DNA of 64,000 nucleotides from Chamaea fasciata (GCA_029207755.1 JARCOQ010000016.1:9348501-9412500), one strand, 5' to 3'. Positions 24,680 through 36,827 are shown, numbered from the stretch's first letter. Made by a program: numbers and translations. Notes: generated by a model not told the origin, from the sequence alone.

Positions 24680-24950
24680 ATCATATAATATATATAATAT
24701 ATTAATCATATTATAATATATTAATCACATAATCTGCATCATATAATAACTTTCTAAATCATATTGGCTGAAATGTGTGATGGCTTAGGTGGACAAAAAT
24801 CAATGACTTCCTGCAGTGGATAGACCTGACACATCCAGACTCTTTCTGCAGCTCTGTGCTCACACAGAACTTATTTATACTTAATTAAATTTATTTAAGC
24901 AACTTATTTACACTAATTTACACTTATTTACACTTATTTAACCTCACCAG
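24680..24950. repeat. AT-rich tract with decayed tandem motifs
   Basis: ATATTAATCATATTATAATA motifs at 24690-24730 and TTATTTACAC motifs at 24870-24940, separated by unique sequence. Confidence 0.75.
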
Positions 24951-25573
24951 CTCTAGAGCTGAGCTTCCCGAGCAGGAGATGCAAGATTCCCAGGAAAGCT
25001 CCCAGCCTGCTTTGGGAAATCTCTTCTTTGCTGTTTGAGACACGGGAGTTGAATGAGGGATCATTCCCAGAGCTCCATCCCGCAGCCTCGGGGGGTTCTG
25101 AGCCACTCCAGGCCGTTTGTGGAGCTCACAGGACATCACCCAGGTGGGCTGGAGCAGCTTCCCAACCCTTCTTAGGAGGCACCAGGGCTGAGCCAGGGTT
25201 GGGATGGGGATGGGGGAGCACCTCCTGCCCCCCTGGGCCTCCCCATTCCCTTGTCCCAGGTTTTATCTGGGAGTGCAGCCCGGCTGGCACAGCCACAACA
25301 TCCCAACGCGCTCCAAGCAGAGCAAATCCCCTCTGGCAGGAGCCAGGCTGGAAAATCCCTGCAGCCCTGCAGCTCCTGACCCTGGCACAGGCAGGACGTG
25401 GACATTTCAGACCCCAGCCGCTCCAGAAGGAGCCTTTGGCTGCTGGTGGAGGTTTGGGATAATCAGAGGGAATGGGCAGGTCCTCCACGGTCCCACCTCT
25501 CCCGTGGCCCACCAGGGAGGTGCTCGGGGTGGGATCCAATCCAGTGATGGATTTCTCCTGATGGCTGCCAAAG

Positions 25574-25600
25574 CGCTGCTGCTGCTGCTGCTGCTGCTCT
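25574..25600. repeat. (CTG)n microsatellite
   Basis: Eight consecutive CTG triplets after AAAGCG. Confidence 0.9.
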
Positions 25601-25769
25601 TTAATTCCAGACAGATAGCCTGGAAAATTCAGTCACCAACTGGTGGGAACAGCTGTGGGAGCAGCTGCTGGGGCAGGAGCCCTGCTGGGCACCGAATCCA
25701 CGCCGGAGCTGCCGGACACAGCCGTGGGTCACTCCTGAGGGACCTCGGTGACCTGTCCCAGGAAAGGAG

Positions 25770-26395
25770 GGACATGGAGGGGCTGCAGAGTGTCCAGGGA
25801 CGGGAATGGAGCACCAGGAGAGGCTGAGGGAGCTGGGAAAGGGGCTCAGCCTGGAGGAAAGGGGGATCCAAAAAGGGAAAAGATTTGCTGCAGAGCCCTC
25901 CCCAAACTTCCCTCCTTCTTCCCTCACATTTTCTCCCACTTTTTGATTTTCCCCTCGTGACAAGAGGGACGTGGAGGGGCTGGAGAGTGTCCAGGGAAGG
26001 GAATGGAGCTGGGAAGGAGCTGGAGAATTCCCGAGGGAGCTGGGGAAGGGGCTCAGCCTGGAGAAAATGGGGAGCAGGAGGAATTTGTGGCTCTGCAGGA
26101 GGGGACAGCCGGGGGGGTCGGGCTCTGCTCCCAGGGAACAGGGACAGGAGGAGAGGGAACGGCCTCAGGCTGGGCCAGGGGAGCTTTAGGCTGGATATTT
26201 GGGAAAATTCCTTCCCTAAAGGATTGTCCAGGCACTGGAAGGGTCTGCCCAGTGCTGGAGTCCCCATCTCTGGAAGCGTTTAAGAAAAAAAGTGTGGATG
26301 TGGCACTTTGGGACATGGTTTAGTGGTGACCACGGTGGTGGTGCCGATTGGACTCGATGCCCTCAAAGGTCTTCCCCAGCTTGAACAATTCTGTG
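25770..26395 (+). mobile_element. Composite CR1 LINE, near-twin of the 22200 copy
   Basis: It has the same order as 22200-22800: a sense CR1 segment (GGCTGCAGAGTGTCCAGGGA), the linker with CCTCACATTTTCTCCCACTT, then a restart at GACGTGGAGGGGCTGGAGAG and a tail with GGCACTTTGGGACATGGTTT and TGGACTCGATGCCCTCAAAG. The core matches the other copy at roughly 95 percent by eye; the two 3' tails differ much more. Confidence 0.87.
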
Positions 26396-26749
26396 AGGCA
26401 AAGGGATAAAGGGAAAGCAAAACTAAACCCCACTCCTGGAGCAACAGACCTTGGAAGGGAGATCCAGGATTTGCTTCCCTGCCCCGGAGTTCCCTGCAGG
26501 AGCTCGGGATGGTTTGGACACCACAAAGCACCAAAATCTGGAGGATTTCCCTGAGCCCCATTTTATCTCCAAAAGTGTCGCCGCAGCTGAGAAAAGCTTC
26601 TCTCTGTCCCCGAGACCCTGCCCGGCCACTCCTGACGGGGGCAAATCGGCCCTTAATTCCCGTGGAGCTGCTTTTCCCAAGCAGGGGCTGTCATCCAGTG
26701 CTCCGGGAGCGGCTCCCCGGCTCCTGGAGAACCTCTGGAAAAGGAGCAC

Positions 26750-26960
26750 AATGCCTTTTGTGCCTAATTAAGCCTCGCTGACTGATAGCTGCGCTGATAA
26801 GGGCGATAAGGCAGCTCAAACTGCTCCTTAACTGCCTCTTCATTCCTTTTTCTTCCCTCCTTCTCGCCTGGATTAGACCTCGTTAAGCTTTTCATCCAGC
26901 TTTTTTTTTTTTTTTTTTCTTCCCCGAGCCATTATGAAACAAAAAGTAAATAATATTTAG
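26750..26960. promoter_or_regulatory. Candidate conserved non-coding element
   Basis: A unique block with TGCCTAATTAAGCCTCGCTG, CTGATAAGGGCGATAAGGCA (two GATA cores) and GAAACAAAAAGTAAATAATA. It is interrupted by a T run near 26900. Its texture is regulatory rather than coding. Confidence 0.32.
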
Positions 26961-27094
26961 CAATCTGTTGGGATGAATCAGAAAATGAGCTGCTTTTATG
27001 AGCCCGGATGGCTCGGGGTGGGCTTTGTTCCAAGAGTTTGCACGGCTGGAAGGGGAAAAAAATGTTCCTTTGCAGCGAAGCAGGTGCTCGGATT

Positions 27095-27260
27095 TCGTGC
27101 TGGAAATTCTAAAGTTGCGACTTCAGACGAGGGAAGCGGTGCTGAATTAAACAGAAAACAGTAATTATTCGAGGAGGTCACCGAGCAAGTAATTTCGAGG
27201 GATCTTTTTTTTGTTGGCGACATTAACAATTATATTATAAAATATTTATGGGAGCATCCG
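27095..27260. promoter_or_regulatory. Candidate conserved non-coding element
   Basis: A unique AT-rich block with AAATTCTAAAGTTGCGACTT, ACAGTAATTATTCGAGGAGG and ATTAACAATTATATTATAAA. No repeat signature. Confidence 0.27.
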
Positions 27261-29084
27261 AAGCTTACAGTGCTTGGACCCGTGCCAGGGGAAGGATTCC
27301 TTCCTAAATTGAATGAAACGCGGGATAATTTGTGTCTCTGCTCCTTCCTCGGAGGGTTTTGCTGATGGGTTTTGCTGGTTCCAGCTCGGGGCTGGCAGGA
27401 GGTGCAGCCCTGACGCGGGGAGGTTTTCCAGATTTCCCCGGAAAGTCTTTTTGGAAGGTCCGTGGGAGTCCAGCAGGCTCTGGACACTGTGGCTGTGAGC
27501 TCAGGGCCACTTCTGGGAACTGCCCCCGCGGGCATTTGGGGGCTTGGAACAGGGAGAATTCCCCCGCTGGAAGTCGTGTTCCCATGAGAACGGGAGGGGA
27601 GATGAGCTGCGCTCCGTCCCTGCCCTCAGGGCACGGCTCTGTGGAGGAGCCAGAGCTGCTGCTGGTCCCTCCTGGGTGAGGAGAGCACCAAGCTCCTGCC
27701 CCAGGAGGGCTGTAAAGGCAGCTTATTTTCATCCCCTGGGGCAAAATCAAGCTGCTCTTTGAGTCAAGGCGGCTGATAATAAAAGAGGAACACTCTGGTG
27801 CTCAGCTGCGTTATTTTTTTCCCTTCCCATTTGGTCAGAAGTTTGGAGAGCTGACCTTTCCAGAGGCAGGATTGCAGGACCGCTTGTCTTTATTCCCATG
27901 TCTCGAAGTGGGGGGGGGGGATTGGAAGCTGAGGATTTGGGGCTCTCTGCTGGGATTTGGGGAATTCCATGAGGCTGGAGGGAGGGCCAAGGGCTGAGCT
28001 GGCCTGGGATCAGGGAAAATAATGAGATCCATCACAGGGCAAGTGCTTGGAGCAGGAATATTGGCAGATAAATGTCAGCAGGACATCCAAAGCTCCTTAG
28101 GCTGGATCTGGGTTTCGTGTGGGGCTCTGCAAGAAGAGCTGCACCTCAGGCAGCCCTTCAGATCAATCCCAAGTTCCTGCCAGGGATTCAGGGAACCTTT
28201 GGATGCAGTTTGCTGGTTTGTCATTCCCAAGGCTGGCTTGGCTCTGCTCTTCTGAAGGTGCCCATCACTTCTAAAGAATAAAAAAGAGGGATGAAATGCT
28301 GTAAAAGTGGGATCTGGGCTTGGAGGATCTGCCCTGCTGGGTGTGCACAGGTCGGGTTTGCTGGCGGGGATGTCACTTCCAGCTGAGCACTGCTGTGGAA
28401 GGACTCCTGGTTTTCCCAGGATTTGGGAGCTCTGCAGACCAAAATGAGGGAAATGAGATGAAACGAGACGAAATGAGGCAAAACTCGGGGAGCAGCCAAC
28501 CCCCAGGAGTGTCACCACCCTGGTGGAGCTGCAGTTCCAGGAGGCAGAAGGATAAATACTGACAAGTGATGCCCAGTTAGGCCGGGCTTAAAAAGTGGGA
28601 AGGAATTCCTGGGGTTTGAGCCCTCAAAGGAAGAAGGAGGGTGACCAATAACACCGGGCCTGAGGCAGAACAAAAGCAGATTGCTGCAGGGACGGACGTG
28701 GTGGGGGATATTTTATTCCAAGCAGAGCAGGCAGGGAAGCAGCTTTCCCGAGGCAGGACTCTGCCTCGTGTTCCCGGAGCTCAGGGGTGGGAATTGGGGT
28801 CCCAACACCCCAAAATCAGCTTCAATTTTGAGTCCAGGAGGACCAGGATCCTGGCAGGGGATTCAGGAGAAGAGGGGAGGGGTGTCTGCTCAGAGAACGA
28901 TCAGAATAAAAGGTGGAGCTGCAGGCAAACAGCCCCGGCTGGTTTTGGGTCCAGGCCTGCTGGGGGGAATTGGATGCAGGGAGGTGCTGAGGGAGAAAAT
29001 TCCCAAAGGAGAATCGTGCAGGGACTTTTACCAGGGTCTGGAGTGCCAGGACACGGGGAATGTGTCACTGCCAGAGGGATGGAT

Positions 29085-29285
29085 GGGAGATCGGGAAGAA
29101 ATTCCTGGCGGTGAGGGGCTGGGATGGAATTCCCAGAGAAGCTGTGGCTGCTCCTGGATCCCTGGCAGTGTCCAAGGCCAGGTTGGAGCAGCCTGGGACA
29201 GTGGAAGGTGTCCCTGCCATGGCAGGGGTGGCACGGGATGGGCTTTAAGGCCCCTTCCAACCCAAACCCTTCCAGAATTCCATGT
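29085..29285 (+). mobile_element. CR1 LINE 3' end
   Basis: Sense tail: CCCAGAGAAGCTGTGGCTGC, CCTGGCAGTGTCCAAGGCCA, then GGCCCCTTCCAACCCAAACC and TTCCAGAATTCC. Confidence 0.88.
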
Positions 29286-30231
29286 GAATTCCAAGTTCCC
29301 TCCCAGACACGGCTTCCACAGGCAGTGGAGCGCCAGGCTCGGGGTAGGATTTCATTTCTCTCTTTGCCGCAGCTCAGATCCGCTTTTCCCTCTGTGATTC
29401 TTCACCCAAAGCATGTGAATTCACCCCAAAACGCCTTCTGGGCTCTCCCCCTTTGCCAGCAGAGCAGGTGGGTGGCACCTGTCGCCGGTGTCCCCCCGTG
29501 GTTCCCTCGGCTTTCCGTGACTCCCAGCGACGCCAAACCCAGACAGGATCAACCGGGGAAGGTTTCCCGGGTATTTCCCCTCCAGGGGAGCTCAGTGTGG
29601 GGAGGGTTCGGGGTGTGGGATCAGCCCAGCGGAGCTGTCAGTCACTCCCTGCCTTGGGAATGTGCCAATGCCCTTTCCAGCAGTAACACAATTCCTCTTC
29701 CTGGAGCCTCGGCTGTTTTTCTTACGGATTTGTTTTGAGCCTGGCGAAAGCTTCCTGTGCACCTATTGGATTTCATCTCTTCCTCACGCTCTCCCACTGT
29801 TCCCAGCTCCTTTGCAGACCACCCAGGACCCTCCTCGCTGCCCTGAAATATTCCATTTTTCCTGCCCCACTCCGCGCTTTTGGTGTTTTTCGCTCCTGAT
29901 CAGATGGATCCTCACGAGAGCCGCTCCAGCAGCTCTCCCTGGGCTCCTGCAGGGGCAGGAATGTTGGATCCCATCACATCGCTGTGCCTCCCCAGGGCCG
30001 TGGGGAATCGTGCACTGCTCCTGGAACGTGCAGGGCCCAGGGGGTTTTGGCAGCTTGGAAGATAACACAGGCAAGGCTCCGGCAGTGATTGAAATTACGG
30101 ATTTATGAGCCTGTTAATGGGGTGTTTTAAGAAATGCTCAGAGAGAGAAGGGAGGTGACAGATTTTGACGCTTTCTGGAAGATAGAGGTGAGAGGGGGAA
30201 GTGGCAGGAGAGCATTTTCCAGGCTCTGGGA

Positions 30232-30405
30232 GTAACGTGGGATGGGTTGGGTTGGAAGGGACCTTAAAGCCCATCCAGTTCCAAACCCCTTCCACCATCC
30301 CAGGGTGCTCCAAGGTGGCCTTGGACACTCGCAGGGATCCAGGGGCAGCCGCAGCTAATCTGGGAATGTGGGATCTCCCCACCCTCTCCGGGCAGGGGAG
30401 ATTTT
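30232..30405 (-). mobile_element. CR1 LINE 3' end
   Basis: Reverse-complement tail: GATGGGTTGGGTTGGAAGGG, CACCATCCCAGGGTGCTCCA, GGATCCAGGGGCAGCCGCAG. Confidence 0.87.
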
Positions 30406-30887
30406 TACCAGGTCTGGTTTTCCTCGTGGTTTAGGGAGGAGAAAGGCCCAGGGCCCTGCTGGGATGTTGTTGGCAGCTCCTGGATTTCTACAAAGGTGTC
30501 TCAGCCCTCATCCTCCAGTTTGGGGCCTCCAGACCTTGCCCAGAGCCCTCACCCTGCTGTATCCACCTCTGGATTCTCCCAGTCCCCCTGGCCATGAGCA
30601 GAGTCCTTTCCTCTCACCCTTCCTGGCACTTGGGGACATTAAATGATCTCTTTCCTGGCCTCCTCCTCAGCAGGTGCAGTGTAAGGAGAGTCGTTTTTCC
30701 CTTCCATTCCCACTTTTCTCAGTGTTTGTAGGGAATCTTTCCTTCATTCCAGGTCTCTTGCCTCAGTTCTGCTGTGGTGGACAGGGATGCACATCCCTCC
30801 TCCTCCTCCAGTCTCTTTTTTGGGACTATCTTTTGGGAATAAATGTAATGACCAATCCCATTTCTCTGGGTAACATTCCTGGCACAG

Positions 30888-31045
30888 GTTTCCCAGAGAA
30901 TTCGTGGCTCTGCCCCATCCCTGGAAGTGTCCAAGGCCAGGCTGGATGGAGCTTGGAGCAGCCTGGGAATAGTGGAAGGTGTTGGGCTTGGAACTGGATG
31001 AATTTAAGGCCCCTCCCAGCCCAAACCATCCCGTGATTCCACTAT
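30888..31045 (+). mobile_element. CR1 LINE 3' end
   Basis: Sense tail: TTTCCCAGAGAATTCGTGGC, CCTGGAAGTGTCCAAGGCCA, CCCAAACCATCCCGTGATTC. Confidence 0.87.
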
Positions 31046-31539
31046 AATATTTTTTTTTTTTATCACGCACCAAAGGTTTTAAGCTCAGCTGGAATTTTTT
31101 ATTCCCCCGGAATAAGAACAGGGCCTGGCCAGGAGAAGAGCAGAACCTTAGAAACAGCAGAGGGGGTTTTTTTCCCCTTTATTTGCATAACTCCAATTTC
31201 CAGGTGGATTTCTGCCACCTCCATCCCATTTTTAGTGGTTTTAGCCTCTCCATGCTGGACATGCACTGGCTGGAAGTGCAGCTCACAGGTTGTGTCACTT
31301 CAGTGACCAGGGGACGACCGCCCGAGCCAATTCCCAGGCGCGTTTCCCTCCTTCCCACGGATCAGGAAGAATTCCACGGATTTCTCCAGGCTTTTTTCCC
31401 ATCTTCTCAGTGCTCACAGCAAGCCCTTGCAGCTCTGGGAAAAAAGAAGACCAGGGTTTGGGTGGGGGGCGTGCAGGAACGAGTTAATTTGAAGTCTCTG
31501 CCGCGGCGTTTTCGCTCCCGAAGTCGTGTGCGCCAAACT

Positions 31540-31800
31540 GACCTTTAATCTCGGGATATAAATCACTTTCCAGCCCTATTATTTCTAAAATCCTGCAGGG
31601 CCTCGCCAAGGCACAAAAGGAGCCTTTGTCTCTTATTAATTTAATTTATAGGTTAAAGTTTCGAATCGGTGGCTGATTTACTGCGCGCTGCAGGAATGGC
31701 TGTTCTGGGAAGCGCTTGCTCCGCTGCCTCCAAAGGGGGCCCGCGTAATTAGGAGCTGCTGTAATTAGATATAATGTCAGATAATTTGCTTATCATTTTT
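31540..31800. promoter_or_regulatory. Candidate conserved non-coding element with paired TAATTAG
   Basis: A unique block with ATCTCGGGATATAAATCACT, TCTTATTAATTTAATTTATA and two TAATTAG homeodomain-type cores at 31746-31752 and 31762-31768, one every 16 bp. CCTTTGTCTC resembles a SOX-type site. It ends at a T run. One of the best regulatory candidates in the intron. Confidence 0.37.
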
Positions 31801-32069
31801 TTTTTTTTTTCGGAATGCGTTTCTCCAGGAGAAGCTGGGAGGGGAGCTCGGGGTGGATTAGCTCTTTCAAGCCTTAAAAAAGAAAAAAAAAATACTTCCC
31901 CGGATCAGTAAAAGCGCGTGTGGAACCATCCAGTCGTCTCCTGCATGGTGTCAGCTGTGCTGCAACAACAACAAAAAAACAACCCCGGCCACTTTGGGAA
32001 TAAAATTCACATAAAAGCAGGAGGGGAGCCTTTTCCCACCAGTTGAAAACAGGACACCCTTCCTTGGTT

Positions 32070-32240
32070 TTTATTTTATTTTATTTTATTTTATTTTATT
32101 TTATTTTATTTTATTTTATTTTATTTTATTTTATTTTAATTTAATTTAATTTATTTTTAATTTATTTTTAATTTATTTTATTTTATTTTTTATTATTTTT
32201 ATTATTTTTTTTTAATTGATTTTTTTTGAATTTTTAGTTT
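32070..32240. repeat. (ATTTT)n pentanucleotide array with decayed flank
   Basis: About thirteen ATTTT units, then AATTT and TTTTTA variants. Confidence 0.93.
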
Positions 32241-32681
32241 TTAATTATTTTGAAGCTATGAAATCCCTGTGTGGAGTCAGATATGAGCCATTGGTTTCTC
32301 TGCCCAGCCTTAGGAGTATTCCCATTTTCAGACCCATTTTTCCCACTTCCTGGGATTTCTAGTGACGGAGTTTTATGACCAAGTTCTCTAGTCTGCCTCC
32401 AAATAGCTCAGGACAAAGAAATAAAACTTTTTCCTCACTCTGCTGTCATCCCCCATTCCAGGGGAAAAGCTTTGACTCCTCCAAGCTCTCTCCAGAGGCT
32501 TTTCCCTCCTGACCAATTTACACGGAAAGCAGGGATTGTGACTTGCTGCCCTTGCCAAGGTCGTGGAAATATCTGCAGCATTTCTCTTCCTCCTCTCCAC
32601 CAATCCACTGATCTGTGTTTTCCAAGGATCAGATCCTTCCTGTTCCCTCTCGGTGGCTGGAAGCGTTTTTGTGGCCTCGGT

Positions 32682-32969
32682 TGGGCAGTGTCTGCAGTAC
32701 ATCCATGGATTTGTGGGTTCCATCCATGGATTTGTGGGTTCCATCCATGGATTTATGGGTTCCAGCCATGGATTTGTGGAATTATTCTGGGATGAGGTGA
32801 GGGAGTGCCCACCTTTCCCTGGAGATGGGCAGTGTCTGCAACTCATCCATGGTTTTGTGGGTTCTATCCATGGATTTGTGGGTTCCATCCATGGATTTGT
32901 GGGTTCCTTCCATGGATTTATGGGTTCTGGGATGAGGTGAGGGAGTGCCCACCTTTCCCTGGAGCTGGG
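32682..32969. repeat. Higher-order tandem repeat: 22-bp units inside two 144-bp units
   Basis: The short unit is TCCATGGATTTGTGGGTTCC plus AT, four copies per block. The whole block, from TGGGCAGTGTCTGCA to CACCTTTCCCTGGAG, occurs at 32682-32825 and again at 32826-32969. Confidence 0.92.
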
Positions 32970-33149
32970 GTTTTCTGCTGAGGGCATGGATTTAAAGCTT
33001 GGTGGGACAAGCAAGGAGCGGGAATTCTGATCCCAGAGCCAGTGAGCTCCGTGAACTCCCCTTCCCTAGGAAAGGAGAACCCCTGGAGTCCTGCTGCTGG
33101 TGAGTTGGGGCCGGAATCCCTTTTCCACCCCTCCTTTCCCTCAGGAATA

Positions 33150-33410
33150 TTTCTGCTTTTATAACTCAAGGATGTCAGGCCACCAGCAGCTGCTGGAGCC
33201 CCTTCAGGTCCTGCCAGGCCACAGTGAGCTCACCCCAAAGCTTCTCCTCTCCAGGCTGAGCTCTCCCAGCAGAGCTGCTCCATCCCTCTGGTTGTCCTGG
33301 AGCCTCCTCTGGACCGGCTCCAGCAGCTCCAGGCCCCTCGGCAGGTGGGGTCTCACCTGAGCAGGGCAGAGGGACAGAACCCCCTCCCTGATCCCTGTCA
33401 CCTGCTGGAG
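33150..33410 (-). mobile_element. CR1 LINE, upstream part (not 3' tail)
   Basis: The reverse-complement CR1 segment seen well before the 3' end: TTCTCCTCTCCAGGCTGAGC, CCTCCTCTGGACCGGCTCCA, GCAGGTGGGGTCTCACCTGA. It runs directly into the 51-bp minisatellite. Confidence 0.8.
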
Positions 33411-33898
33411 TGTCCCCATGGAGGTGCAGAACCCCTCCCTGGTCCCTGTCACCTGCTGGAGTGTCCCCATGGAGGTGCAGAACCCCTCCCTGGTCCCTGT
33501 CACCTGCTGGAGTGTCCCCATGGAGGTGCAGAACCCCTCCCTGGTCCCTGTCACCTGCAGGAGTGTCCCCATGGAGGTGCAGAACCCCTCCCTGGTCCCT
33601 GTCACCTGCTGGAGTGTCCCCATGGCTGTGCAGAACCCCTCCCTGGTCCCTGTCACCTGCTGGAGTGTCCCCATGGAGGTGCAGAACCCCTCCCTGGTCC
33701 CTGTCACCTGCTGGAGTGTCCCCATGGAGGTGGCCCTGTGCAGAACCCCTCCCTGGTCCCTGTCACCTGCTGGAGTGTCCCCATGGAGGTGCAGAACCCC
33801 TCCCTGGTCCCTGTCACCTGCAGGAGTGTCCCCATGGAGGTGGCCCTGTGCAGAACCCCCTCCCTCATTCCTGTCACCTGCTGTCCCCGTGGAGGTGG
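33374..33898. repeat. 51-bp minisatellite derived from CR1, about 10 units
   Basis: The unit contains CCTGTCACCTGCTGGAGTGT, CCCCATGGAGGTGCAGAACC and CCTCCCTG. The step is 51 bp, with at least one 60-bp unit that carries GCCCTGTG. The first unit overlaps the end of the CR1 fragment. Because 51 and 60 are multiples of three, frames stay open on both strands, giving false proteins of about 200-260 residues. Confidence 0.93.
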
Positions 33899-34611
33899 CG
33901 CTGCTCCACGTGGGCTCCACCAGCGTTGGTAAATCCTTTCGGCAGGAGTTTCCAGGAGCAGTTTGGGAGCAGCCCACAGTGGAAATCGTGGGACGCGTTA
34001 CCCTCAGCCCCGAGGCGAAGAGGAGGGTGTTTTAATTGCCGCAGTTAATTGCAGCTTCAGCAGCCTGTGAGGAGAGCTCGGCAGGTGATGTGAGAGCCCG
34101 TCCCGCTCTGATCTCGGCTGAGGGATTGGGAATCCTCCGGCAGCAGCAGGAACGGGCTGGGAATGCTGCTGGGCTCTTGGTGTCGCTCATTAATGATTTC
34201 ATTAATGATCTTTTTTTTAGTGTTGCTGCCACGCTTTGAAGCTGCTGAAAACCGTCCCAGAGGGGTTTTTCCAGCAGGAGTTCCCCGCGGGCAGGGAGCA
34301 GGGGATCCTGCCCTTCCCTGTCCCTCTGTGTTGGTAAACAGAGCTGATGGACATTTCCCTCCCTTTGAACATTGAACCTGAACTCCCTGAGTGCACAGGG
34401 AGTGACAGGAGGGAGCAGGAGCCAGGGAGAGCTCCGGGGGCTCTGTGCTGTGCCGGGAATCCAGGCCCAGTTATCCAAGGGGGCTCTCAGAGCCGGTCAA
34501 ACCTGACTTTCCTCGCTGGACTGTGGGTTTGTGCTGCACAGGCAGAGCTGGGTTTGGAGCTTGCAGAGATCCAAGCTCAGGGGCTGGTGCCTCTCCAGAT
34601 TGCTGCACTCC

Positions 34612-34775
34612 GCAAGCAGGGACACCTTCCACCATCCCAGGGTGCTCCGAGCCTCATCCAACCTCACCTGGGACACTTGCAGGGATCCAGGGGCAGCCAC
34701 AGCTTCTCTGGGAATCTCTGCCAGGGCCTCCCCACCCTCCCAGGCAGGAATTCCTTCCCAATATCCCATCCATCG
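34612..34775 (-). mobile_element. CR1 LINE 3' end, tail missing
   Basis: Reverse-complement: CACCATCCCAGGGTGCTCCG, GGATCCAGGGGCAGCCACAG, CAGGAATTCCTTCCCAATAT. The usual GGAATGGTTTGGGTTGG terminus is absent. Confidence 0.83.
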
Positions 34776-36827
34776 CTGGGAGTTCAAACCCATTTATCCA
34801 TTTTTTTGGAGCCCCGTTTAGTGTCTGTACTTGTACCCTGCAGGAATACATCAAATCCCAGGAGTCGGGTTTGGATGTGGGACCAGGAGTTCCCACAATA
34901 CCTGATGTCGTCATGAATTCATGCTGGGAAGGGGCCAGCCCATGGGAATACTGGATTTTTTTAATCCAAATATTTGACTTGTAGCCAAAATTTGCTCTCC
35001 TAAAAAGCATCTTGAGACAAAATTCCTTGCTGGGATTTTCCTTCATCCCGGTCCTGAGCATCCCATGGGTGTGTCAGAGTTACAGGCGTCAGTGGGCGGT
35101 AATTAACTCGTTTAATATTCCACATTTTTAATGGTTTTCTGGCTTTGGAGAGCCCCCCAAACCATTCAAAATGAAAAAACCAAAACCACCCCGAGCTCTT
35201 GGATTCCTGATTTTTGTCATTGTAACCCATTAAGGAAAGACTTGCTCCGGGATTTGCTTTTACCTGCTGAAAGGATTTATTGTGGAAGATATTGAGAGCT
35301 TTGTCCCGTTTGGTTTACAGATTTCACGGGATAAATCACATCCCTGTTCCGGGACCACGGATGTGTGGCTGTGACAGCAGCTGGTTTTCATAAACTCCAA
35401 GAAATGTCCCTCCCAAGTAAACCCAACACAAATTTCACCCAGCAATTCCACGTTTTCATTCCCTTTGTGCTCCCTTCCCTCCGAGCTCGAGTTGGATTTT
35501 ATTGCATGAGATTTAGCAGAAATTGAATACTTTATCTCCTCCTGAACCATCCCTCCCAGGCCCAGCATTCCTCTGGCTGGATTTGGGGTTCCAAGCACGG
35601 CTTGGGTGTTTTGCCAAATCCAATCCGTGCCCGAGTTTCGGGGATGGTTTAAACTTTGGAAGTTGGCCCAAAAACAATGTGCTCTGTGTCGAGCTGTGTG
35701 GTGGGAGAGGCCTCTCCTCTTCCATTTTTCATTTCAAGCGGCCTTTGGAGAGCCCCAAAATCATCAGGAGTCGCTCCTCTCCCCAAATTCCGGGTCGGGC
35801 CTGCAGCGGGATCTGCTCATTCCATAGGGATCCAAGGCTTATCTTTATGGAAGGAAAGGAATTCCCAGGCTCTCTGTGGTTCCCAGCTGAGCGTTCGCAG
35901 TGGGGTTGGGCTTTTCCCACTTTTCCAGCATCAGGAATTCCGTCAGCAGCTCTCTGTGGGAGAGCTGTGACAGTCCAGGGCAGGATTTTTATGGATGTCA
36001 GTGTACGAAATCTCAGGGGGAAAAACCAAATCTATGCTGCTGGAGGAGGAAAACCTGGAAAAGGTGGGAGGGGGTGTGGGATGGCTGAAACCCTGGGAAT
36101 GCTGAGGTGCCATGGAGCTGATGCCACTGGAAACGTGGTGGGACAAGGATGTTGATGTAGGATGAGGATGAGGAAGATGCAGAGCTGGAGGAACCAGGAA
36201 TTTCATCTCTCGTGGCTTTGGGGTGGCGTGTCCATGAGGGAGAGAAAGCTGGGAAGGCTCTTGGTGCCCCAGGAGCTCCTCCTGGATGGGACCAGATCCC
36301 AGAGATCCGGCTGCTCCTGCAGAACCCTTCTTTTTGGGAGAGCCTCCAGTGCTGGGGCATCCCAAACCCTCCCTTCTGGGACAAGGGAAAAACCTCTGCT
36401 GCCTTTTGGCCAGCTAAACCAGGGATTTGTGCAAAGCTGGCTGCCTCTCAGTTCCTTTGGAGGCTTCATGTTGGTCTTTTCCTTGGAAAGAGCTTCCGGA
36501 TCGCACAAGTTTCTGCCATCTGAATTTTTTTCCCAATTTCTCTGGGAAATTTTTCTCAATTTCTCTGCTCTGGCAGCTGGCAAAGCGTGGATTTTGTTTT
36601 GTATTATCCACCGTGGTTGGTCCTGGTCTTCTAGACATGGTATTCCCCCTGGATGTTAAAGCTGTGGACACAAACTCCTGGCTTCAGGGTTGATTTCCAG
36701 CCCCGGGGTGCTCAGGGCAATGTCCTTTTGTTCCTTTAAAAATGGAAATGGGGCCGTTTCCCCGTGGGAGGCTTGGGGTGGGTGGAAGAATGTCCCCATT
36801 ATTCCCAAACCCCGTGGCCTTTGCAGG

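Noticed and set aside
33204..33977. Open frames of 195-257 codons on both strands
   Set aside because: The 51-bp and 60-bp units are multiples of three, so any frame without a stop in one unit stays open. The source is CR1.
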